Origin: Microvirga sp. BSC39
Lineage (GTDB): Bacteria > Pseudomonadota > Alphaproteobacteria > Rhizobiales > Beijerinckiaceae
DNA length: 64,000 bases
Direction of reading: 5' to 3'
NCBI RefSeq assembly: GCF_000739015.1
Contig: NZ_JPUG01000069.1
Span: forward strand, 28,573 to 92,572
Below the pieces are notes generated by a model that saw nothing but the letters and a program-made list of their open reading frames with translations, did no database searches and was not told where the DNA came from. A program made the translations under genes and the position numbers. Shown here piece by piece: positions 9,115 to 17,468 of this stretch (within the stretch, counting starts at the first letter, position 1; every line of letters starts with the position of its first letter).

Positions 9115-12100
9115 TCAATTCATATGAACGTCCACCACCCCGGGCACCGCCCGGAGAGCGCCGGCGACCTGAGGCGAGGCCATGTATTTGCCGGGAAGCT
9201 TGACCTCGACCTCCCGGTCTCCATCGTCGAGAATCAGCACCAGGGACACCTCGCCCTCGCCTCTCGCCTTCAGGCGCTCCTGCACACTCGGGATCGGCCG
9301 CTCGTCCCGCAGGAAGATCCGCATGCCCTTCTGGTGTTTGGCGAGAGCTTCTTCGAGAGGCTCGGCGATGCCGATGCGCGCCCTCACCTCCTCGCCTTCC
9401 ATTCCGGCCTGGAGCATCAGGACGACGGCGGCGCCAGGCTCCAGCACCTCGCGGAACCGCATCAGGCCCTCCGAGAAGATGATGGCTTCGAACTGCCCGG
9501 TCTGATCGGAGAGCATGAGAATGCCCATCTTGTTGCCTGTCTTGGTCCGGCGCTCCTGCCGGTCGAGCACGGTGGCCGCGACACGCCCGACGGAATTGCC
9601 TGCCTTCACGGAACGGCAGAATTCCACCCAGGTCTGAACCCGCAGCTTCTTGAGCAGGTCGCCGTATTCGTCGAGCGGATGGCCCGACAGGAAGAAGCCG
9701 ACCGCATCGTATTCCCGCTGCAGCCTCTCGGCCGCCGGCCAGGGATCGTAGTGCCCGATCCGCAGTTGGACATCGGCTGAAGCGACGCCTCCGAACATGT
9801 CCATCATGCCGCCATTGGCGGCTTCATGGGATTGCTGGGCGAGGCTCATCATGGCGTCGATGGATGCGCAGGCCTTGGCGCGGTCCGGCTCGATCTCGTC
9901 GAATGCGCCGGCGGCGATCAGGTTCTCCAGCGTGCGCTTGTTGAGCATGCGCGGATTGATGCGCCGGGCGAAGTCGGCGAGATCCTTGAAGGGCTTGTCC
10001 CCACGGACCTCGATCACGCTCTCGATGGCCTGCCGGCCCACGCCTTTGACGGCGGCCAGCGCATAGAGAATCTGCCCCTGGCCGTCCGCATCGTACTGCA
10101 CGTCGAACACCACTCCCGACCGGTTGATGGACGGCGGGATGACCTTGAAGCCGAGGCGCTGCGCCTCGCGGCGGAATTCCGACAGCTTGTCGGTGTTGTC
10201 GAGATCGAGCGTCATGGACGCGGCCAGGAACTCGACCGGATGATTGGCCTTCAGATAGGCGGTCTGGAACGCGACGAGCGCATAGGCCGCCGCGTGGCTC
10301 TTGTTGAAGCCGTAATCGGCGAACTTCGCGAGCAGGTCGAAGATCTCGTTGGCCTTCGCCTTGTCGAGGCCGCCCTCCTTGGCACCCGAGACGAAGCGCT
10401 CGCGCTGCGCGTCCATCTCGGCCTTGATCTTCTTGCCCATGGCGCGGCGCAGAAGGTCCGCGTCGCCGAGCGAGTAGCCAGAGAGGACCTTGGCCACCTC
10501 CATCACCTGCTCCTGGTAGACGATGATGCCGAAGGTCTCGCGCAGGATCGGCTCCAGTTTGTCGTGGGGGTACCAGTCCTTCTTGTTGTGCTCGTCTTTG
10601 CCCAATTTACGGGCGCAATAGACCGGGATGTTCGCCATCGGACCCGGACGATAGAGCGCCACGAGGGCGATGATATCCTCGAAGCGGTCGGTCTCCATTT
10701 CGACGAGGGCTTTGCGCATGCCCGCCGATTCCACCTGGAACACGCCGACCGTCTCGCCGCGCTGGAGCATCTCGTAGGTTTTGCGGTCGTCGAGCGGCAG
10801 CGCCGAGAGATCGACTTCGATGCCTTTGCGGCGAATGAGGTCGGCCGCGGTGCGCAGGACGGTGAGCGTCTTGAGGCCCAGGAAGTCGAACTTCACGAGG
10901 CCCGCCTGCTCGACCCATTTCATGTTGAACTGGGTCACGCGCATGCCGGTTTTCGGGTCTCGGTAGAGCGGCACCAGTTCCTGCAGCGGACGGTCGCCGA
11001 TCACGACGCCGGCCGCGTGAGTCGAGGCGTGCCGGTGCAGGCCCTCGAGCTTCTGCGCGATGTCGAGCATCCGCTTGACGACGGGTTCCTCGTCGATGGC
11101 CGCCTGCAGTTTCGGCTCGCCTTCGATGGCCTGTGCGAGAGTCACCGGGTTGGCCGGGTTCTGCGGCACGAGCTTGGTGAGCTTGTCCACCTGGCCGTAG
11201 GGCATCTCCAGCACGCGGCCGACGTCGCGCAGCACGCCGCGGGCGAGCAATGTGCCGAAGGTGATGATCTGCGCCACCTGCTCTTCGCCGTATCGCTGCT
11301 GCACATACTGGATGACGCGCTCGCGTCCGTCGACGCAGAAGTCGATGTCGAAGTCGGGCATCGACACGCGTTCCGGATTCAGGAAGCGCTCGAAGAGAAG
11401 GCTGAACCGCAGGGGATCGAGGTCGGTGATGGTGAGCGCATAGGCCACGAGCGAACCGGCACCGGAGCCACGGCCCGGGCCCACGGGAATATCGTGGTCC
11501 TTCGCCCATTTGATGAAGTCCGCCACGATCAGGAAGTAGCCGGGGAACTGCATCTTGCGGATGATGCCGACCTCGAAGGCGAGGCGGTCGCGGTAGTCCT
11601 GCTCGGTCAGGCCCGGTGCCGGCCCATGCGCGGCGAGACGCTTGGCGAGGCCTTCCTCCGCCTGACGCTGCAACTCCTCGCCTTCGTCGAGAGTGGCGGC
11701 GTCAGGGCCGGTGCCGAAACTCGGGAGAATGGGCTTGCGGGTCCTCACGCGCGTGGCGCAGCGCATGGCGATCTCGACGCTCGCCTGCAGCGCGTCCGGC
11801 AGGTCCGCGAACAGCTCCATCATCTGCTGGCGCGTCTTGAAGTGGTGCTCAGGCGAGAGGCGGCGGCGATCCGGGTTCGAGACGATCTGCCCTTCCGCAA
11901 TGGCGAGCAGCGCATCGTGCGCTTCGTAGTCCTTCGACGAGGAGAAGAATGGCTCGTTGGCGGCAACGATCGGCAGGCCGTTGCGGTCTGCGAGCGTCAG
12001 CAACTCGCCCTCGATCAGGCGCTCGTCCTCCAGTCCATGTCGCTGGATCTCGACATAGAGCTGATGGCCGAAAGCTTCCTTCAGGGTATCGAGCCTTGCC

Positions 12101-12588
12101 TGCGCCAGGTCCTGACGCCCGCCGTTGCGCAGGGCGCTGTCGAGGGGGCCCGTAAAGCCGCCCGTCAGGGCGATGATGCCCTGGCTGTGAGTCGACAGCA
12201 CGGGAGCGGCAACGCGGGGGCTTTCGCCCAGCGGCACGCCGAAATAGGCGTGGCTCACGAGGCGCATGAGGTTGCGATAACCCTCCTCGTTCTGCGCCAG
12301 CAGCACGATGTTGGCGGGCTGGGGCACCACGCGGGCCACCGGGTCGGCCTCCTCGAAACAGACCGAGAGCTGGACGCCCGCGATAGGCTGGATGCCGGAG
12401 CTCGCCATCTTCTCGGAGAATTCGAGACCGCCGAAGAGATTGTTGGTGTCGGTGAGCGCCAGCGCCGGCTGCTTGTCGGCGGCGGCGAGTTTCGCCAGTT
12501 GCGCGATCTTCAGGGCACCCTCGAGCAGCGAATAGGAGGAATGCACGTGCAGATGAACGAAGCCGATATCGTGAAGAATGCGCGCCAT
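9115..12588 (-). CDS. dnaE: DNA polymerase III subunit alpha (replicative, DnaE1 type)
   Basis: Catalytic subunit of the replicative polymerase. The 1157-residue protein begins MARILHDIGFVHLHVHSSYS, the N-terminal PHP domain with its HLHVHS motif. The catalytic palm holds PDFDIDF at about residues 410-416 with the GPGRGSGAGSLVAY block just before it. Helix-hairpin-helix and OB-fold regions follow toward the C-terminus (KTGNKMGILMLSDQTGQFEAII). Length and motifs fit the essential DnaE1 rather than the SOS-induced DnaE2. It is preceded by a short gene with SOS boxes, 118 bases away. Confidence 0.96.
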   Translation of the reverse strand: MARILHDIGFVHLHVHSSYSLLEGALKIAQLAKLAAADKQPALALTDTNNLFGGLEFSEKMASSGIQPIAGVQLSVCFEEADPVARVVPQPANIVLLAQNEEGYRNLMRLVSHAYFGVPLGESPRVAAPVLSTHSQGIIALTGGFTGPLDSALRNGGRQDLAQARLDTLKEAFGHQLYVEIQRHGLEDERLIEGELLTLADRNGLPIVAANEPFFSSSKDYEAHDALLAIAEGQIVSNPDRRRLSPEHHFKTRQQMMELFADLPDALQASVEIAMRCATRVRTRKPILPSFGTGPDAATLDEGEELQRQAEEGLAKRLAAHGPAPGLTEQDYRDRLAFEVGIIRKMQFPGYFLIVADFIKWAKDHDIPVGPGRGSGAGSLVAYALTITDLDPLRFSLLFERFLNPERVSMPDFDIDFCVDGRERVIQYVQQRYGEEQVAQIITFGTLLARGVLRDVGRVLEMPYGQVDKLTKLVPQNPANPVTLAQAIEGEPKLQAAIDEEPVVKRMLDIAQKLEGLHRHASTHAAGVVIGDRPLQELVPLYRDPKTGMRVTQFNMKWVEQAGLVKFDFLGLKTLTVLRTAADLIRRKGIEVDLSALPLDDRKTYEMLQRGETVGVFQVESAGMRKALVEMETDRFEDIIALVALYRPGPMANIPVYCARKLGKDEHNKKDWYPHDKLEPILRETFGIIVYQEQVMEVAKVLSGYSLGDADLLRRAMGKKIKAEMDAQRERFVSGAKEGGLDKAKANEIFDLLAKFADYGFNKSHAAAYALVAFQTAYLKANHPVEFLAASMTLDLDNTDKLSEFRREAQRLGFKVIPPSINRSGVVFDVQYDADGQGQILYALAAVKGVGRQAIESVIEVRGDKPFKDLADFARRINPRMLNKRTLENLIAAGAFDEIEPDRAKACASIDAMMSLAQQSHEAANGGMMDMFGGVASADVQLRIGHYDPWPAAERLQREYDAVGFFLSGHPLDEYGDLLKKLRVQTWVEFCRSVKAGNSVGRVAATVLDRQERRTKTGNKMGILMLSDQTGQFEAIIFSEGLMRFREVLEPGAAVVLMLQAGMEGEEVRARIGIAEPLEEALAKHQKGMRIFLRDERPIPSVQERLKARGEGEVSLVLILDDGDREVEVKLPGKYMASPQVAGALRAVPGVVDVHMN

Positions 12589-12706
12589 GAAACTCTACTC
12601 ACTCAATGGCACGCATAGTGACACGATTCTTTCCTCGAAATCCTAACCCGGGACCTTGAGGACTATGTTCCTGTGAATCGCGGTGGGTTGTTGTGGATTT
12701 CCGGTA

Positions 12707-12808
12707 TCAAGCGATGGGAGAAAGAACCAGAGCCCAGATTGCCACGGCCAAGCCGAACATGGCGAGAGAAGCGATTTCGGCGGCGGTCTCGATGATGAAG
12801 CGAAGCAT
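12707..12808 (-). CDS. 33-residue membrane peptide under SOS boxes (new small protein candidate)
   Basis: An ATG frame of 33 codons with GGAG 8 bases upstream (12820-12817). The peptide starts MLRFIIETAAEIASL and is one hydrophobic helix from about residue 12 to 30 with Arg3, Glu7 and Glu11 at the N-terminal side; it ends ...WALVLSPIA. A promoter with two perfect LexA boxes starts transcription about 22 bases before the ATG. No terminator is visible, so the transcript could run into dnaE. Size, topology and control resemble SidA, the SOS-induced division inhibitor of Caulobacter; that function is inference. It lies between lolD and dnaE, both on the same strand. Confidence 0.65.
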   Translation of the reverse strand: MLRFIIETAAEIASLAMFGLAVAIWALVLSPIA

Positions 12809-12822
12809 GGTGTGATCTCCGT

Positions 12823-12866
12823 GTTCCCAATATGTTCATATTTGTTCATTGGATGTTCTGTGTAAA
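12823..12866 (-). promoter_or_regulatory. SOS promoter with two LexA boxes
   Basis: Two copies of the alphaproteobacterial LexA operator GTTC-N7-GTTC: GTTCCCAATATGTTC at 12823-12837 and GTTCATTGGATGTTC at 12844-12858, with 21 bases between their starts (two helical turns, same face). On the minus strand TTTACA (12866-12861) and AAATAT (12843-12838) form a promoter with a 17-base spacer. One box fills the spacer and the other covers the expected start point near 12831, an arrangement well suited to tight repression. Confidence 0.8.
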
Positions 12867-12979
12867 GCCTGTGCAGAGGCTGCTGTCGTGACGGAGTCAA
12901 CAAAGCGTAAAGACGCGATCCCCCAGACGGGAGCGCCTCAAGGGCGTCTAGCGCCACTTCAGACTGAAAGAATGAAAGC

Positions 12980-13681
12980 TCAGGGCAGCTGAACGATCAG
13001 CCCATCGCGGATGGTCACGCGCCGGTCCATGCGGGCGGCGAGATCCATGTTGTGGGTGGCGATGAGAGCCGCGAGCTTCGAGGCGCGGACGATGGCCACG
13101 AGGGTCTGGAAGACCCGGTCGGCCGTGTGCGGGTCGAGGTTGCCGGTGGGCTCGTCGGCCAGCAGCAGGCGCGGGGCATTGGCAACCGCGCGGGCGATGG
13201 CGACGCGCTGCTGCTCACCGCCGGAGAGCTCGCCCGGGCGGTGGTCGAGGCGCTTGCCCAACCCCAGGAAGGTCAGGAGCTGCTTCGCGCGATCCTGTGC
13301 TTCCGCCTTCGGCAGACCGCGGATGAGCTGCGGGATCACCACGTTCTCCAGGGCGGAGAATTCCGGCAGGAGATGGTGAAACTGGTAGACGAAGCCGAGT
13401 TCCTCGCGGCGGACGCGGGTGCGATCCTGGTCGTTCATGGCGGCCGTCTGCTTCGAGCCGACGAAGACCTCGCCGCCATCGGGCTTTTCAAGCAGCCCCG
13501 CCACATGAAGCAGGGTCGACTTGCCCGTGCCCGAGGGCGCCACGAGGGCGACGATCTCGCCCGGCCAGATCGCAAGGTCTGCCCCGCGCAGCACTTCGAG
13601 GAAGCTGTCACCCTGCGGGTAGCGACGCTCGACTTTCGACAGGTACAGGGCGGGCTGGGACTGGGCTGGCGACATACTCAA
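12980..13681 (-). CDS. lolD: Lipoprotein-releasing system ATP-binding protein LolD
   Basis: ATPase of the ABC system that extracts outer-membrane lipoproteins from the inner membrane. Walker A lies at residues 48-56 (APSGTGKST), the ABC signature is [14 protein letters not shown] and Walker B is [12 protein letters not shown]. It has 233 residues. Its start overlaps the lolC stop by 4 bases (ATGA), so the two are translationally coupled. MacB-like export ATPases are related, but the pairing with LolC settles the call. Confidence 0.95.
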   Translation of the reverse strand: MSMSPAQSQPALYLSKVERRYPQGDSFLEVLRGADLAIWPGEIVALVAPSGTGKSTLLHVAGLLEKPDGGEVFVGSKQTAAMNDQDRTRVRREELGFVYQFHHLLPEFSALENVVIPQLIRGLPKAEAQDRAKQLLTFLGLGKRLDHRPGELSGGEQQRVAIARAVANAPRLLLADEPTGNLDPHTADRVFQTLVAIVRASKLAALIATHNMDLAARMDRRVTIRDGLIVQLP

Positions 13682-14967
13682 CCGTAACGCAACGCTTCGA
13701 CAGGATCGAGTTTCGCGGCCCGCCAGGAGGGATAGAGGGTCGCGAGCAGCGACAGCACCATCGCCATGATGAGAATGGTCGCCACTTCGGTGGGGTTCAC
13801 ATCGGCAGGCAGTCGGCTCAGGAAATAGAGTTCAGCCGGAAAGAGATTCGTGCTCGTGAGCCGCGAGATCACATCGCGGATGGTCTCGACATTGAGCGCG
13901 AGCAGGAGACCGAGGCCGAAGCCCGCGATGGTGCCGACGATGCCGATGGAAGCGCCCGTAATGAGAAAGACCCGCATGATGGCGCCGCGTGTCGCCCCCA
14001 TGGTGCGCAGGATCGCGATGTCCTCCGACTTGTCCTTCACGAGCATGATGAGGCCGGAGATGATGTTGAGCGCCGCCACCAGCACGATGAGCGTGAGGAT
14101 GAGGAACATCACGTTGCGCTCGACCTCGAGCGCCCCGAAGAAGGTTCGGTTGCGCTGGCGCCAGTCGGTCATCAGGATCGGCCGCCCCGCCGCCTCGTCG
14201 ATGGCCATACGCGCCTCGTCCACCCGGTCGGCATTGTCGAGATAGACCTCGATCAGCTGCACGTCGCCCTGACGGTTGAAATAGTTCTGTGCCTCCGTGA
14301 GCGGCATGAACACGAAGGTGGAGTCGAACTCCGACATGCCGATCTCGAAGATCGCCTTGACCGGATAGCCTTTTACCCGCGGTGCCGTGCCGAACGGCGT
14401 GGAGGCGCCACGGGGCGTAATCAGCGTAAACGTATCGCCCGCCTGGAGCGACAGGGCATCGGCGAGACGCCGGCCGATCGCCACCCCCTCGCCTCCTTCG
14501 AAATCATCGAGCGTGCCCTGACGGATATTGCCGGAGATATGCTGGATCTTCTGCAGGTCCTCAGGGCGAATGCCGCGCACGAGCACACCGCTGCCGTTGT
14601 ACTGCGAGGAACCGAAGGCCTGCCCCTCCACGAGCGGAATGGCGCGCCTGACGCCCGGCACGGCGGCGATGCGCGCGGCGACCTCCGGATAGTCGGTCAA
14701 GGGGCTTTCCAGGGGGGCCACGAAGATATGGCCGTTGATGCCGACGATCTTGTCGAGCAGCTCCTTGCGGAAACCGTTCATGACCGAGAGCACCACGATC
14801 AGCGTGGCGACGCCGAGCATGATGCCAAGGAACGAGAAGCCGGCGATGACCGAAACGAACCCTTCCCGCCGCCGCGTGCGCAGGTAACGCCCGGCGAGCA
14901 TCCACTCGAAGAGCGAGAAGGGTTTCGTCCCCGTAGGTGTCGCTTTGGTGTCCGGTGCCTTGGCCAT
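13678..14967 (-). CDS. lolC: Lipoprotein-releasing ABC transporter permease LolC/LolE
   Basis: Inner-membrane permease of the Lol system. The 429 residues show one membrane helix after [18 protein letters not shown], a large periplasmic domain (about residues 70-290), and three C-terminal helices containing [19 protein letters not shown], typical of the FtsX/LolCE family. Only one permease gene is present, as in many alphaproteobacteria where one protein acts as a homodimer. It follows proS by 6 bases. Confidence 0.94.
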   Translation of the reverse strand: MAKAPDTKATPTGTKPFSLFEWMLAGRYLRTRRREGFVSVIAGFSFLGIMLGVATLIVVLSVMNGFRKELLDKIVGINGHIFVAPLESPLTDYPEVAARIAAVPGVRRAIPLVEGQAFGSSQYNGSGVLVRGIRPEDLQKIQHISGNIRQGTLDDFEGGEGVAIGRRLADALSLQAGDTFTLITPRGASTPFGTAPRVKGYPVKAIFEIGMSEFDSTFVFMPLTEAQNYFNRQGDVQLIEVYLDNADRVDEARMAIDEAAGRPILMTDWRQRNRTFFGALEVERNVMFLILTLIVLVAALNIISGLIMLVKDKSEDIAILRTMGATRGAIMRVFLITGASIGIVGTIAGFGLGLLLALNVETIRDVISRLTSTNLFPAELYFLSRLPADVNPTEVATILIMAMVLSLLATLYPSWRAAKLDPVEALRYG

Positions 14968-14973
14968 GGGAGC

Positions 14974-16302
14974 TTATCGGTGACCGATCAGGCGCGCGGC
15001 CACGTCCTCGAGGGACAGCGTCTCGCGCTCACCGGTGGCGCGGCGCTTCAGCTCCACCTTGCCCTCGGCAAGGCCCTTCGGACCGATCACCACCTGCCAC
15101 GGCACGCCGATGAGGTCGGCGGTAGCAAACTTGCCGCCAGGGCGCTCGTCGCGATCATCGTAGAGTACGTCGCGGCCGGCGGCGGAGAGCTCGCGGTAGA
15201 GCCGCTCGCAGGCAGCATCCGTGGCGGAGTCGCCTGCCTTCAGGTTGAGGATCGCAACGTCGAAGGGCGCCACGGCCTCGGGCCAGATGATGCCGTTCTC
15301 GTCGTGGCTGGCCTCGATGATGGCGGCGATCAGGCGGCTCGGGCCAATGCCGTAGGAGCCCATATGGACGTCCCGCTCCTGCCCGTCCGGCCCCATGACT
15401 CTCGCGCCCATGGGCTCGGAATACTTGGTGCCGAAGTAGAAGATGTGGCCGACCTCGATGCCGCGCGCGGACATCTTCTTCTCGCCCGGAACGGCGTCAA
15501 ACGCCGCAGCATCGTGCATCTCGGATGTCGCGGCATAGAGCGACGTCCACTTGTCGACGGTGCTCTGCAGGCCGGGAACGTCGTCGAAATCGGTGTCGAC
15601 CGCCGGAATGTCGAAGTTCAGGTAATCCGCGTGGCAGAACACCTCGCTCTCGCCCGTCGAGGCCAGGATGATGAACTCGTGGCTCAGGTTTCCGCCGATG
15701 GGGCCGGTATCCGCCCGCATCGGGATGGCTTTCAGGCCCATCCGGGCGAAGGTGCGCAGGTAAGCCACGAACATCTTGTTGTAGGAATGGACGGCGCCGG
15801 CCTGATCGAGATCGAAGGAGTAGGCGTCCTTCATCAGGAACTCGCGGGAACGCATGACGCCGAAACGCGGGCGCACTTCGTCCCGGAACTTCCACTGGAT
15901 GTGATAGAGGTTCAGGGGCAGGTCCTTGTAGGAGCGCACATACCCACGGAAGATCTCCGTGATCATCTCCTCGTTGGTGGGGCCGAACAGCATCTCACGC
16001 TCATGGCGGTCCTGGATGCGCAGCATCTCCTTGCCATAGGCGTCGTAGCGACCCGACTCGCGCCACAGATCGGCCGACTGGATCGTGGGCATGAGAAGTT
16101 CGACGGCGCCGGAGCGGTTCTGCTCCTCGCGGACGATGGCGTTGACCTTGTTCAGGACCCTCAAGCCCAGCGGCAGCCAGGCATAGATGCCCGCCGATTC
16201 CTGGCGAATCATGCCCGCGCGCAGCATCAGGCGGTGGGAGACGATCTCCGCCTCCTTGGGCGTCTCGCGGAGGATGGGGAGGAAGTAGCGGCTCAAACGC
16301 AT
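14974..16302 (-). CDS. proS: Prolyl-tRNA synthetase, short form
   Basis: Class II aminoacyl-tRNA synthetase. Begins [20 protein letters not shown] at the ATG at 16302; the upstream open frame to 16368 does not look like the family. Class II motifs are visible around [21 protein letters not shown] and [25 protein letters not shown], the latter with the motif 2 arginine region. The anticodon-binding domain is C-terminal. At 442 residues it lacks the long editing insertion (about 180 residues) of the E. coli type, as is usual in alphaproteobacteria, where a separate protein clears Ala-tRNA(Pro). Confidence 0.95.
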   Translation of the reverse strand: MRLSRYFLPILRETPKEAEIVSHRLMLRAGMIRQESAGIYAWLPLGLRVLNKVNAIVREEQNRSGAVELLMPTIQSADLWRESGRYDAYGKEMLRIQDRHEREMLFGPTNEEMITEIFRGYVRSYKDLPLNLYHIQWKFRDEVRPRFGVMRSREFLMKDAYSFDLDQAGAVHSYNKMFVAYLRTFARMGLKAIPMRADTGPIGGNLSHEFIILASTGESEVFCHADYLNFDIPAVDTDFDDVPGLQSTVDKWTSLYAATSEMHDAAAFDAVPGEKKMSARGIEVGHIFYFGTKYSEPMGARVMGPDGQERDVHMGSYGIGPSRLIAAIIEASHDENGIIWPEAVAPFDVAILNLKAGDSATDAACERLYRELSAAGRDVLYDDRDERPGGKFATADLIGVPWQVVIGPKGLAEGKVELKRRATGERETLSLEDVAARLIGHR

Positions 16303-16509
16303 GGGACGCCTTTTAAGGTCTCGATCTGAACGGAAGCTGAGTAACGACTCGTTTCCCGCACACAACACAGGCCCCGGGCAAAAGACAAGCTGTCATCGGT
16401 TCGCAGGGCCTGCGGCGAGGCGGATTAGACCAAAGATGAATACATGAAACGCCGAATTTTGCATCATCGACGGCTTGAGAAAGGTGACACCCCAACGGAA
16501 GGTGACTAT

Positions 16510-16674
16510 AAACAAAATCCTAACGTCTTTAGACCTTCAAGGGTCAGAGGCTACGGTCCGAGTTTCGGGAGGAACAAGACCCCTAAGCGCCAGACAGGCG
16601 CCGGCCTAAGAATGCCAGGGATCAAAAATTGCCAAAAGGCAGTTCAGGCAAGGCGAAAGCCTTGCTTTTCTTTT
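16510..16674 (+). ncRNA. Candidate small RNA on the plus strand, opposite to its neighbours
   Basis: The gap 16303-16693 between proS and the DUF1467 gene (both minus) holds no convincing protein gene, yet its plus strand ends in a textbook terminator. Upstream of it the plus strand can form a strong stem GCGCC-AGACA-GGCGC (about 16590-16604), a GACC...GGTC hairpin and a small GCC-AAAA-GGC hairpin. I could not find a clear promoter, so the 5' end is a guess. It may be a trans-acting small RNA or antisense RNA; no family was recognised. Confidence 0.35.
16648..16674 (+). terminator. Rho-independent terminator without a plus-strand gene
   Basis: GCAAGGC-GAAA-GCCTTGC (16648-16665, 7 base pairs closed by a stable GAAA loop) followed by TTTTCTTTT. 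The U-run is on the plus strand only, so it stops rightward transcription, while both flanking genes are leftward. Confidence 0.7.
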
Positions 16675-16693
16675 GGGCTGAGCCTCGAAGACT

Positions 16694-17029
16694 TCAAAGT
16701 CCTGCCAGCGGGAAGACCGCTGCGACGATCACCAGCACCACCGAAGCGACGAGTGTCGTCCAGATCGCCTTCTCGCGCAGGGCGGGAAGCGCAGGCGCTC
16801 CGGGCTCGCTGCCTCGGACCACCTCACCGGTCTCCGCCTGGCTGCGGACGCCGAAGGGCAGAACGGCAAAGAGCAGAATCCACCAGATCACGAAGTAGAG
16901 GGCCAAGCTGCCGCTCACCCGCAGGTCGAAGCCGTTGACCGCGATGGCTACGCCAAGCGCTGAGACGACCACCACGACGCCCAGGGTGGACCAGACCGAG
17001 CCGGAAAGGGTTTTCACAAGGTTTGTCAA
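16694..17029 (-). CDS. DUF1467 family inner-membrane protein
   Basis: Small protein of 111 residues with two hydrophobic segments (VVVVVSALGVAIAV / YFVIWWILLFAVL and a C-terminal VASVVLVIVAAVFPLAGL) joined by the family signature LPFGVRSQAETGEVVRGSEPGAP. I place the start at a TTG (17029) because AGGA, overlapping the stop of the epimerase gene, lies 7 bases upstream; an ATG start at 17110 would overlap that gene by 70 bases. The family sits between proS and mce in many Hyphomicrobiales. Function unknown. Confidence 0.8.
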   Translation of the reverse strand: MTNLVKTLSGSVWSTLGVVVVVSALGVAIAVNGFDLRVSGSLALYFVIWWILLFAVLPFGVRSQAETGEVVRGSEPGAPALPALREKAIWTTLVASVVLVIVAAVFPLAGL

Positions 17030-17039
17030 CAGCTTGTCC

Positions 17040-17444
17040 TCAGGCTTGCTCAAGCTCGATGAGAGTACCATTGAAGTCTTTCGGGTGCAGGAAAAGCACG
17101 GGTTTTCCATGAGCTCCGATCTTCGGCTCGCCGGTTCCGAGCACCCTGGCCCCGGAATTCACAAGCTGGTCCCGTGCAACTTCGATATCGTCGACCTCGT
17201 AGCAGATGTGATGCATCCCGCCGTCCGGGTTCTTCTCCAGGAAGCGGGCAATGGGGGATTCCGCGCCTAAGGGCTCCAACAGCTCGATCTTGGTGTTGGG
17301 CAGCGTGATGAACACGACGGTCACACCGTGCTCCTCAAGCGGCTCAGGCGCCGACACCTGGGCACCAAGGGTCTTGCGGTAGACCTCGGAAGCCGCCGCG
17401 ATATCGCGAACCGCGATGGCAACATGATTGAGACGTCCGATCAT
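17040..17444 (-). CDS. mce: Methylmalonyl-CoA epimerase
   Basis: Interconverts (S)- and (R)-methylmalonyl-CoA on the route from propionyl-CoA to succinyl-CoA. A VOC-fold protein of 134 residues: HVAIAVRDI with metal ligand His7, the second ligand block GGMHHICYEVDDI and a C-terminal acidic ligand in NGTLIELEQA. It follows the RNase J gene by 24 bases. The family call is confident; some VOC proteins look similar, but length and the MHHICYEV block are characteristic. Confidence 0.9.
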   Translation of the reverse strand: MIGRLNHVAIAVRDIAAASEVYRKTLGAQVSAPEPLEEHGVTVVFITLPNTKIELLEPLGAESPIARFLEKNPDGGMHHICYEVDDIEVARDQLVNSGARVLGTGEPKIGAHGKPVLFLHPKDFNGTLIELEQA

Positions 17445-17468
17445 CTGGCTCTCCCAGGGCTCGATACC

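Noticed and set aside
8623..9118. Short frames on both strands in the dnaE-rpsB gap
   Set aside because: None has a ribosome site, recognisable motif or plausible composition; the region looks like RNA and repeats.
9826..12618. Very long open frame on the plus strand opposite dnaE
   Set aside because: It mirrors the codon structure of dnaE, is full of His/Leu/Arg/Gly runs typical of antisense frames in high-GC DNA, and has no motif. The same holds for the long frames opposite nuoL, nuoG/nuoH, nuoM, proS and parC.
12643..12957. 104-codon frame overlapping the SOS peptide gene
   Set aside because: It runs through the LexA boxes and promoter, has no ribosome site and an unremarkable composition; the 33-codon frame fits the regulatory signals much better.
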